From Bog-473 sp963787485 (GTDB taxonomy: Bacteria > Actinomycetota > Acidimicrobiia > Acidimicrobiales > RAAP-2), in the NCBI GenBank assembly GCA_963787485.1, contig CAWBDF010000007.1:744001-808000 (forward strand): a stretch of DNA of 64,000 nucleotides, read 5' to 3'. How positions within the stretch are numbered: the first letter of the stretch is position 1; each line of letters opens with the position of its first letter. The position numbers and the translations under genes were made by a program. A model generated the notes under the pieces. The model searched no databases. It worked only from the letters and a program-made list of their open reading frames with translations, and had not been told where the DNA came from. Shown here piece after piece: positions 16,588-23,875 of the stretch.

Positions 16588-17485
16588 ATGACCACCGACG
16601 GAACACTCGAATGGTTCGGGACGGCGACGTTCCGGGTCCGCGTCGAAGGCCTGCACCTGTTCTTCGACAGCTATCTCGACCGCCTGCCGGGGCTCAGCCC
16701 AGTCGGGCTCTCGACAGCCGAGGTCGACCGGGCCGACTTCGTGTTCATCAGCCACGCCCACTTCGACCACCTTTGGGGCGCCGACATCATCGCCCGGCGG
16801 ACCGGGGCAACGGTGGTGTGCTCCCCCGAATCGGCCCGCTGCCTGCGTGAGGGGGGCTGCCCCGAAGAGCAACTGCTCGTCGTCACCGGCGGCGAGACGG
16901 TGCACTGCGGTTCCTCGGCACGGGTTCGGGTCCGCGTCCTGCCGGGTTTGCACTCGTGCCTCTTCGCGCACAACGACCGCGACACCTCGGTGCCCTGCGT
17001 GGGCGACCTCGAGCTGAGCGCGCAGGAGCGGGCGGGCAGGGTCAGGGAGTACTTCAGGACGGCATGCCTGAGTCCGGCCCCGTCCGGTCCGGCACTGGTC
17101 ACCATGCACGACGCCTGCTCATTGCACGACGGTGGCGCGCTGGCCTACCTCCTGACGACGCCCCGAGGCTCGGTCTTGGTGAGCGGAAGCGCCGGGTACT
17201 GGCGGGGCATTTGCCAAGGCCTTCGACCCGACGTGGCACTGTTGGCCATCGGCGGCCGCCCCAACGTGGATGGAGAGCCCTACCAAGGGGCCGCGGCACG
17301 GTACATGGTTGAGCAGGTTCAATCCCTCGGAGCGGGCCGTGTGGCCTTTTGCCACCACGATCCGCTGTATCCAGCCCAACCGTGGGTCGACGTCGAACCG
17401 GCAGCGGCCGCGCTCGAGGCAGGCGCGGGGACCGACCTCCTATTTCGCCATGGACTACTCAACGCCGGTGCCGCTGTTCTCCTAG
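16588..17485 (+). CDS. MBL-fold metallohydrolase, probable 3' frameshift
   Basis: Metallo-beta-lactamase-fold hydrolase, about 298 aa, from ATG 16588. Metal motif SHAHFDHLWG (HxHxDH) lies at about residues 55-60; later ligands may be MHDACSLHDGG and FCHHDPLYP. The unshifted frame runs on to 17754 as a Pro/Ser/Arg-rich non-protein-like tail over the next gene. One base less near 17440 gives the ending SYFAMDYSTPVPLFS and a stop at 17483-17485. Shares the palindromic operator region with the CstR-like repressor, suggesting a role in sulfur or electrophile detoxification, but it lacks clear persulfide-dioxygenase features. Confidence 0.7.
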
Positions 17486-17678
17486 GTCGTTGCCACCCTC
17501 GCGGGTTTGTTCCGGCTTTGACGAGTTTCGACGCCGGCTCGGGACCTTGTTCCCTTCCGGCTTCGTCGTCACCCAGCGGTCCCAGGTCCACCTGCTCGAG
17601 AGCACCTGACTCGCCCAGGGATGTACTGGGGATTCCCGGGCGTCGCCGCCCGTCCCAGGAGCGACGGGGGTGGGCCGC

Positions 17679-18122
17679 TCAGGGCGCGACGAGGGCGTCC
17701 GTCAACGCCGAGATCCCCGCTAAGGCCGCTTCGTGTTCGGCGGACAACCCGTAGCGAGACCCCAGCGCAGCTGGTGACGTATAGCTGACCTGGGTGCCGT
17801 TCTCCGGATGCGCCCACACCAGGATCTTGAGAGGCAGGTCGAGGGCGGCGAGCGGCGCTGCCGCCATCACGCCCGTGCCCGACGAGGGGTTGCCGAACAC
17901 GACCAACGTCGTTTCACGGAGGTCGAGGCCGACCGCTCGGGCCTCAGCCTTTTGGTCGATCACCGCGAAGACCTTCATACCCTTTGCTCCAAGGATCGCG
18001 AGGAGACGGTCGACCGTGGCCTCGACCGACCGGTCGCTGCGCTTGGTGACGACGTCGACACCTCGCGCTTCGGCCCGGACCGCCTCTCGTGGTCCCCCGG
18101 GTCCGGGCGGCGTCACGTCCAC
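17679..18122 (-). CDS. DUF302 protein
   Basis: 147 aa from GTG 18122 with AGGGA upstream. A DUF302 domain occupies about residues 30-140: SVEATVDRLLAILGAKGMKVFAVIDQ, then TTLVVFGNPSSGTGVM and LPLKILVW. These small TATA-box-like-fold proteins often occur near sulfur- and redox-related genes; the function is unknown. The first ~25 residues (PPGPGGPREAVRAEARG) are not conserved-looking. Convergent with the MBL gene. A heptad GT/GC-rich repeat lies just upstream of its ribosome site. Confidence 0.82.
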   Translation of the reverse strand: MDVTPPGPGGPREAVRAEARGVDVVTKRSDRSVEATVDRLLAILGAKGMKVFAVIDQKAEARAVGLDLRETTLVVFGNPSSGTGVMAAAPLAALDLPLKILVWAHPENGTQVSYTSPAALGSRYGLSAEHEAALAGISALTDALVAP

Positions 18123-18131
18123 AGGATCCCT

Positions 18132-18174
18132 GGTCGGGGGTCGGGGGTCGGTGGTCGGGGGTCGGTGGTCGGTG
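18132..18174. repeat. 7-bp G-rich tandem repeat
   Basis: About six copies of ggtcggg/ggtcggt in tandem, directly 5' of the DUF302 gene (minus strand). Confidence 0.85.
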
Positions 18175-18203
18175 ACCCGTCGAGCGATGGCTCGCCGCGC
18201 CAG

Positions 18204-18392
18204 CTACGACGCCGTGGCCCGAAGTGGCCGTCCCGAGTGGTTCTCGCGGAGCCGCTCGGCCGTCTCACGGTCGGGCAACGGCATTCCGATCCCGATGGGT
18301 GTCGTCGACGCGGGGTCATTGTTGCATTGGAGGCACTCGACCACCCATTTGCTGTCGGGCCGTTGGACGATGGTCGGGTTGTGGTTCTGCAT
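18204..18392 (-). CDS. Small CxxC protein (62 aa)
   Basis: 62 aa from the ATG at 18392, which has CAGGAGA with good spacing. Sequence features: MQNHNPTIVQRPDSKWVVEC at the N-terminus, a Cys pair ECLQC, and a C-terminal basic segment (TAERLRENHSG). The spacing of only one Cys pair would need dimerisation or another ligand for zinc. I recognise no function. It lies between the DUF302 gene and a PLDc_N gene on the same strand. Confidence 0.65.
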   Translation of the reverse strand: MQNHNPTIVQRPDSKWVVECLQCNNDPASTTPIGIGMPLPDRETAERLRENHSGRPLRATAS

Positions 18393-18535
18393 GCGGTCTC
18401 CTGCGTTCGCCGTATCCCCTGGGGCGTGGCAGAACGATAGTGACCCGTTGTCTCGAGTGAAAATGGAACCTCTGGCGGAGCGAGTCCAGTGCCGTGACGT
18501 ATTCCCCGCTGGGACGATCTGGCCGCAGCCGCCCC

Positions 18536-18766
18536 TCATGTGGCGAGAAGCGCGTCCGCTGGCCGGGCCACGATGTAGATCAGCGCGCCGACAAATGGAA
18601 TGACCAGGATCAACAGGGTCCAGCCGGCCTTGGCCCAGCCGCTGTGGTCACGCCGTCGGAAATTGTCCACGAAGCACCAGATGACGAAGAACAAGAGCAG
18701 GACGACCCCGGCGAACATCAGGAACGTCCAGAACAGATTCAGCAATGGCCATGTATAGGCAAACAT
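18536..18766 (-). CDS. PLDc_N-type small membrane protein
   Basis: 76 aa. Two membrane helices (NLFWTFLMFAGVVLLLFFVIW and AGWTLLILVIPFVGALIYI) joined by a charged loop NFRRRDHSG, the layout of a phospholipase-D-nuclease N-terminal (PLDc_N) module without a catalytic or SHOCT part. ATG 18766 is preferred over GTG 18775 because GGGAGG lies eight bases before it. A G-rich five-copy repeat lies about 107 bp upstream. One of four proteins of this type in the window. Confidence 0.82.
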   Translation of the reverse strand: MFAYTWPLLNLFWTFLMFAGVVLLLFFVIWCFVDNFRRRDHSGWAKAGWTLLILVIPFVGALIYIVARPADALLAT

Positions 18767-18872
18767 GCAGCGCACCTCCCGTGTCGGGTGCCGACGCTAC
18801 CCACGAGGCTCGTCGCCGACGTGGATGCACCTCCGTCGTGCCGCTGCGGCCTTGCCAGGTGCCAGGTGCCCA

Positions 18873-18947
18873 GGGGGGTCGTATACGGGGGGTCGTATAC
18901 GGGGGGGGTCGTATACGGGGGGGGTCGTATACGGGGGGGTCGTATAC
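18873..18947. repeat. G-run/GTATAC tandem repeat (5 copies)
   Basis: Five copies of a run of six to eight G followed by tcgtatac; GTATAC at 18881, 18895, 18911, 18927 and 18942. Spacing is 14, 16, 16 and 15 bp, changing with G-run length. Lies between the fucosidase stop and the PLDc_N gene start. Five G runs on one strand could form a G-quadruplex. Confidence 0.95.
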
Positions 18948-18985
18948 CGGCCCGCGAGTGAAGGTCAGGGACCCTGACGGCGGGG

Positions 18986-20569
18986 CTACGGCAGACGGCG
19001 GAGCCGCGCCCGCACCTCGGTCCCGAGGTCGAGCACGGTCACCGCCGTGAGCGGGATCTGCTCGGGCAATGTGACGCTCAGATCCCCTCCGGCGTCGCAG
19101 AACCAGTCAAGCTGGACCCGAGCCCCGACGAGTCGGACTCGGTGCGTGCGCGAGCCATCGATACCACGCAGGGTGATACGACGGGAGGCCGGCATCCCCA
19201 TGACGAGCGCGTACACCGCCTCGCCACTCTTGGTGAAGCGCACGGGGGTCCCGTCGGTGGTGGCCGACTCGGCCACCACCCAGGGCCGGCTGCCATAGAC
19301 GGCCTCGCCGTTGACGTCGAGCCACGACCCGAGTGCTTCCAAGAGCTCGCACGACGCCTCGGGAACCGTTCCGTCTGGGCGGGGGCCCACCCCGAGGAGC
19401 AGGTTGCCGTTCTTGGCCACCACGTCGCAGAGCAACTGGATCAGTTCTCGTTCGGAGATCAGGTCTTCGGACGTCTCGTTGCGGTTGACCCCGAACGAGC
19501 TCCCGAGGGGTCGCATCAACTCCCACTTGCCTGACGAGGCGCCCGACTTGGAGTCGTGCTCGGACGTCCGGACGTCGCAGTGCTTGGGCGATCCGAAAGT
19601 CCGGAGCCGGCGCTCTTCGGGCAACGAACGCCATAGGGCTTGGGTGATGCTGCCGGCGACGCGGGTCAACGCGTCGGTCACCATGTTCCGTGGAATGGCG
19701 GGCTCCTTCCACCGGTCGGCGACCACGCCGTCGTCCACGACGTTGTAGTAGTGCGACAACAGGCGGGGCAGTTTCGGATCGTGTGGCCAGGCGACGTCGT
19801 TCCACAGGATGGAAGGCTGGTAGCGGTCGATCAGCTCCCTCCAGTGCGCAGTGACGTAGCGGACGTAGTCCTTGTCGTGCGGGACCGTGAGAGACATGTC
19901 GGCTGCGTTCGACACGACGACCCCGCTGTACGGCCAGTCGTAACCTCCCGAGTAGTACAGGCCCATGTGCAAGCGCCGCTCTCGTACCGCGTCGGTCAGG
20001 TCTCCGACGAGGTCGCGGCGCGAGTGATACGGGCCCTTGACCGGGTGGGCGGTGCCACTCGGCCAGAGGGCGAAGCCGTCGTGGTGCTTGGCGGTCAACA
20101 GCACGTAGCGGGCGCCGGCGGCCCGACAGAGGTCGGCCAGGGCAGTCAGATCGGCGCCCTCGGAGGCGTCGTTGAACGTCTTGACGAAGTTGTCGTAGGG
20201 GTAGCCGTCGCCGTAGACGTGAGCGTGGTGCTGCTGTGTCGGGCCGCCTTTGATCCGCATGGAATTCCGGTACCACTCCGCCCGCGGGTTGTGGCGCAAC
20301 AGGTATTCCGGCCCGCGCTCCAGTAGGAACGCATCGGGATCGGGGACCCGGGGCGCCCAGCCGGGTACGGAATAGAGGCCCCAGTGGAAGACGATCCCCA
20401 ATTTGGCGTCCTCGTACCACTCGGGCACCGGATGGTTCCGCAGCGAGTCCCAGGTTGGGTCGTACACGCTTTCTGTCCTTTTCGACCGTGTCTCGACCAT
20501 CGGCGCACCGTCTCCCGCGGAAATGTACCGACCTCGCAGTTCGCCGGACACCCGGGCCTGGCGCGCCAT
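18986..20569 (-). CDS. Alpha-L-fucosidase (GH29)
   Basis: 527 aa retaining exo-glycosidase that removes terminal alpha-L-fucose. GH29 features in order: PEWYEDAKLGIVFHWGLYSVPGW, YVLLTAKHHDGFALWPS, MGLYYSGGYDWPY and SILWNDVAWP, whose Asp is the likely nucleophile. The C-terminal third is the beta-sandwich. The ATG at 20569 has GGAGG six bases upstream; ATG 20500 is an alternative. No signal peptide is visible, so it appears intracellular. It has no fucose transport or catabolic genes next to it and stands alone between membrane-protein genes. Confidence 0.92.
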   Translation of the reverse strand: MARQARVSGELRGRYISAGDGAPMVETRSKRTESVYDPTWDSLRNHPVPEWYEDAKLGIVFHWGLYSVPGWAPRVPDPDAFLLERGPEYLLRHNPRAEWYRNSMRIKGGPTQQHHAHVYGDGYPYDNFVKTFNDASEGADLTALADLCRAAGARYVLLTAKHHDGFALWPSGTAHPVKGPYHSRRDLVGDLTDAVRERRLHMGLYYSGGYDWPYSGVVVSNAADMSLTVPHDKDYVRYVTAHWRELIDRYQPSILWNDVAWPHDPKLPRLLSHYYNVVDDGVVADRWKEPAIPRNMVTDALTRVAGSITQALWRSLPEERRLRTFGSPKHCDVRTSEHDSKSGASSGKWELMRPLGSSFGVNRNETSEDLISERELIQLLCDVVAKNGNLLLGVGPRPDGTVPEASCELLEALGSWLDVNGEAVYGSRPWVVAESATTDGTPVRFTKSGEAVYALVMGMPASRRITLRGIDGSRTHRVRLVGARVQLDWFCDAGGDLSVTLPEQIPLTAVTVLDLGTEVRARLRRLP

Positions 20570-20688
20570 GACCGCCTCCGGCGCCTCCAGGGATTATCGG
20601 CTGGAGCTCACGAGGTCTTGACGTGCTTGGCCCTGACGAACCGGCTCCTGACGGGACGGGGCCGGCACAGGGTACCGGTGCGTGCCGC

Positions 20689-21894
20689 TCAGCCTGCGGC
20701 CAATGCGGCACCGCCGCGGCCAGCAGTCCCTCCACCGGATCGGCCTGGAGCCCCGTAGCGGATGCGGAACAGTACGTAGGCGACCGGGCCCACGAAGATG
20801 GGCAGCCAGTATGAAATGATTCGGTACGCCAGCGTGGCCACCACGGCATCGGTGCCCGGGACGTTGGCCAGGATCAGGAGCGCGGAGAGGCCCGCTTCGA
20901 CGATGCCGAGCCCACCCGGCGTGATCGGGAGCAGGGCCAGCAACTTGGCCACCGAGTAGGCCACCAGCACCAGCGAGGGGTTCGGCCTGGCCCCGGTGGC
21001 GCGGATGCAGGCCAGCAGCGTCCCGTAGTCGAAGAAGAGGCGGCCGCTGCTCAGCAGCATGGCCGCTTTCCAGCGTTGGCCCAGCACGTCACGGATCCGG
21101 TTGCGCTCGACGACGAGTCGATCGGGCAGCCCGGTCATCGCTGGCCTTGTGCGCTTCAGTCGGTTGTGGACCGACTGGGCGGCACGGCCCGCCCAACGGA
21201 TTGGCCCGTCAGTGATCAGCACGATCGCGCCGAAGCCGGCGAAGAGGACGAAGGCCGCCACCCCGAGGAGGGCCGTGTGCTCGAGCCCGCTGCGGATCGG
21301 GGTCCCCGCCAAGATCGCGGGCAGCACGAAGACCGGCAGCGCCAACAGACCCCCGATCCCGAGCAGCGAGAAGGCTGTGAGGCCCGCCACCGTGCCCGTG
21401 TCGCTGCCGGAGGCGACCAGCATGCGGTACTGCGTGGCGGCACCGAACGCAGCGCCACCGGGCACGATGAGGCTGATGGCATTGCCGGCCAGCTGCGAGG
21501 TGGCCACCGAGAACCACGCCTTGGTCCGCAGCGCGATGCGCTGGAGCGAGATGGTGCAGACGAAGTGCGCCACCTGGAGCACGAGCGCGATGGCGAACCA
21601 GACGGCATCGAGCTGCGTCAGCTTTGGGAACGAGCTGAACACCTCCACCAAGCTCGGAAAGAGCAGGTAGATCGTGATGCCGGTCACCAGCACCATGACG
21701 GTCCTCTTGGCGATCGCCCGCCATGGCAATGGTGACTCGACGTCACGTTCGATCTGTTCGGCCAGACGACGCGACATCGCCGCCTCGCTCGTGGCCGAGA
21801 CGTCCGCAACCCTGGCGTCACCGCTCGCGACGCCGGCGTCAGTGCCCGCCGATAGCCCTGCTTCGCCCGTCTCGTCCTCCGGCGTCGTGGCCAC
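20689..21894 (-). CDS. Flippase-like (LPG-synthase TM/UPF0104) membrane protein
   Basis: 401 aa from a GTG. A hydrophilic N-terminus of ~65 residues is followed by about eight membrane helices with the family segments LAGNAISLIVPGGAAFGAATQYRML and LLALLPITPGGLGIVEAGLSALLI. This is the integral-membrane domain related to MprF/AglD-type flippases, without an aminoacyl-transferase domain. It probably moves or modifies a lipid or lipid-linked glycan. The C-terminus is Gly/Ala-rich. The neighbour downstream on the same strand is the fucosidase. Confidence 0.87.
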   Translation of the reverse strand: MATTPEDETGEAGLSAGTDAGVASGDARVADVSATSEAAMSRRLAEQIERDVESPLPWRAIAKRTVMVLVTGITIYLLFPSLVEVFSSFPKLTQLDAVWFAIALVLQVAHFVCTISLQRIALRTKAWFSVATSQLAGNAISLIVPGGAAFGAATQYRMLVASGSDTGTVAGLTAFSLLGIGGLLALPVFVLPAILAGTPIRSGLEHTALLGVAAFVLFAGFGAIVLITDGPIRWAGRAAQSVHNRLKRTRPAMTGLPDRLVVERNRIRDVLGQRWKAAMLLSSGRLFFDYGTLLACIRATGARPNPSLVLVAYSVAKLLALLPITPGGLGIVEAGLSALLILANVPGTDAVVATLAYRIISYWLPIFVGPVAYVLFRIRYGAPGRSGGGTAGRGGAALAAG

Positions 21895-21931
21895 GCCTCC
21901 AGAATGCCCGGTGCGAGGGCCGAGCCGGCTC

Positions 21932-22330
21932 TCAGGCCAGAATCTTGGCCTTCTCCGCTTCGAACTCGGTGTCGCTCAGGACACCTTGGGACTTGAGGTC
22001 CGCCAGCTTGGCCAGCTGGTCGGCCGTGGTGTCGCCGGAATTGCCGGCCGTCTGACGCACGTACTGGTCGAACGCCTTCTGCTGTTGGGCCGCCTCTTGC
22101 GCTGCCCGCTCGTGCATCTTGCCGCCGCGCGCGATCAGGTACACGAACACACCCAAGAAGGGCAGGATGATGATGAAGATGACCCACAGGGCCTTGGCCA
22201 ACCCACCCATGTCGTGGCTACGGAAGATGTCGATGAACACCATGATCAACAGCCAGATCCAGATGATGAAGAGGAAGAACCAGAGCATCGTCAAGAATGC
22301 GTCGAGCACCGGGTAGTCGGTTCCAAACAT
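21932..22330 (-). CDS. PLDc_N and SHOCT-domain membrane protein (paralogue)
   Basis: 132 aa from ATG 22330, preferred over the longer frame because GGAG lies eight bases upstream. Same architecture as the gene at 11214-11615: two helices (MLWFFLFIIWIWLLIMVFI and LWVIFIIILPFLGVFVYLI), the conserved IFRSHDMGGLAKA loop, a basic Gln-rich linker and a C-terminal SHOCT domain. The two paralogues agree at most positions, suggesting recent duplication or strong selection. Confidence 0.88.
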   Translation of the reverse strand: MFGTDYPVLDAFLTMLWFFLFIIWIWLLIMVFIDIFRSHDMGGLAKALWVIFIIILPFLGVFVYLIARGGKMHERAAQEAAQQQKAFDQYVRQTAGNSGDTTADQLAKLADLKSQGVLSDTEFEAEKAKILA

Positions 22331-22462
22331 ATGGGGATCTCCTTCGTGGTCGTAGTGGGCGATCACCCGCCCCCCCCGTGGGCACAATGTCTACCTCGCC
22401 CACCAGGAGATTTCCATGGATGCACTCCCTGAAGCGACGAGTCGCGAAGATTGGCCGCGTCC

Positions 22463-23803
22463 ATGAGCCATGATCTGAGCGCCGAGACGCTCGCCGTCGT
22501 CTCGGCGTGCATCGTTCTGTGGGGCATGGTGTCGGCACGCCTCGAACGGTGGGACGTCTCCGCACCCATCGCGTTCGTCGTGCTCGGTCTGGTGGTCACG
22601 CATGGGCCGACGGGCATCGTCCACATTCAGCTGCACTCCTCCAGCATGCGTTCGCTGGCCGAGGTGACGCTCGCCCTGGTGCTCTTCGCCGACGCTTCAC
22701 GGGTCAACGTGCGCCGGCTGCGGGTCTCCGCCGCGCTGCCGGCGCGCCTGCTCTGCATAGGGCTGCCGCTGACCATCGCCGCGGGGGCACTGACCGCGGC
22801 CGTCCTCTTCCACGGCACCGGCCTCTGGGTGGCCGCGACCATCGCCGCCATCGTCGCCCCGACCGACGCCGCTCTGGGCGCCTCGGTCATCTCCAACCAA
22901 CGTGTGCCCTCAGGCGTTCGGCGGTTGCTCAACGTCGAGAGCGGGCTCAACGACGGCATCGCCACTCCGTTCGTCAACCTGTTCGTGGCCGGCGCGGCCT
23001 CCGCCGAAGCAGTCAAGGGCGCACCGACCGTGGCCAGCGCCGTGGTCGACCTGGCCGGGGGGGCCGCGCTCGGCGTCGGTGTCGGCGCGCTGGGGGCGGT
23101 AATGCTCGCCGTGTCGCGGCGCCACGGTTGGAGCGCGACGGCCGTGCGCCCCTTGGCCGTGCTGGCCCTGGCCCTCTTTGCCTACTCGGTCGCGCTGGTG
23201 GCGGGGGTCAACGGGTTCGTCGCTGCGTTCGTGGGCGGCATGGCCTTCGGCGCCGTCGACCACCACAACGACGAGGCAGCGCTGCGGTTCACCGAGGAGG
23301 GTGGCACGCTCCTCTCGCTGCTGGTGTGGTTCGCCTTCGGAGCTGTCATGCTCGTGCCGGGCCTCGACGACGTGACCTGGCGCACCGCGGTCTTCGCCCT
23401 GCTCGCCCTCACCGTCGTGCGCATGGTCCCTGTCGCGACCGCCCTCGCCGGCACCGGCCTCGATAGAGCGACGATCGCCTTCGTGGGTTGGTTCGGACCC
23501 CGGGGGCTGGCCTCGATCGTCTTCGGCCTGATCGCCGTCGACGCCCTGGCCCCCGAGCAGTCGAAGGTCGTCCTGGCGGCCGTGACCTTGACCGTGACGC
23601 TCTCGGTCCTTCTCCACGGCATGTCGGCCTCCCCGCTGGCCGCCCGCTACGCCACCTACGCCGCCGGGTTGCACCCCGGGCGGCCTGAACACGCCGAGGG
23701 CCCCACCTTCGCCACGCGCACCCTTCGACGGGTGACGCCGCCCCTGTCACCGCCGGCCCGGTACGGCGGGAGCACGGCCCGTCCGCCGGACCCCGACGAC
23801 TGA
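22463..23803 (+). CDS. Na+/H+ (cation:proton) antiporter, CPA1 type
   Basis: 446 aa from ATG 22463 (TTG 22451 in frame is possible). About 12 hydrophobic helices. CPA1 signatures: LVLFADASRVNVRRLR, APTDAALGASVISN with the ion-site Asp pair region, LNVESGLNDGIATPFV, FVGWFGPRGLASIVFGLI. The hydrophilic tail after residue 410 is short and lacks an RCK or USP domain. Divergent from the PLDc_N-SHOCT gene. Likely role: pH and sodium homeostasis by proton-driven cation export. Confidence 0.9.
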   Translation: MSHDLSAETLAVVSACIVLWGMVSARLERWDVSAPIAFVVLGLVVTHGPTGIVHIQLHSSSMRSLAEVTLALVLFADASRVNVRRLRVSAALPARLLCIGLPLTIAAGALTAAVLFHGTGLWVAATIAAIVAPTDAALGASVISNQRVPSGVRRLLNVESGLNDGIATPFVNLFVAGAASAEAVKGAPTVASAVVDLAGGAALGVGVGALGAVMLAVSRRHGWSATAVRPLAVLALALFAYSVALVAGVNGFVAAFVGGMAFGAVDHHNDEAALRFTEEGGTLLSLLVWFAFGAVMLVPGLDDVTWRTAVFALLALTVVRMVPVATALAGTGLDRATIAFVGWFGPRGLASIVFGLIAVDALAPEQSKVVLAAVTLTVTLSVLLHGMSASPLAARYATYAAGLHPGRPEHAEGPTFATRTLRRVTPPLSPPARYGGSTARPPDPDD

Positions 23804-23875
23804 GCCGCCCTTGTCAGGGGTGGTTGCAACCGAATGGCAACCTGAATCGTCCCCCGAACACACCGAGAGAAGAAG

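Noticed and set aside
17486..17754. C-terminal extension of the MBL protein in the unshifted frame
   Set aside because: Pro/Ser/Arg-rich, overlaps DUF302, and a one-base repair gives a sensible ending at 17485.
18873..18947. CRISPR array
   Set aside because: Units are ~15 bp without unique spacers, and no cas genes are near; it is a simple tandem repeat.
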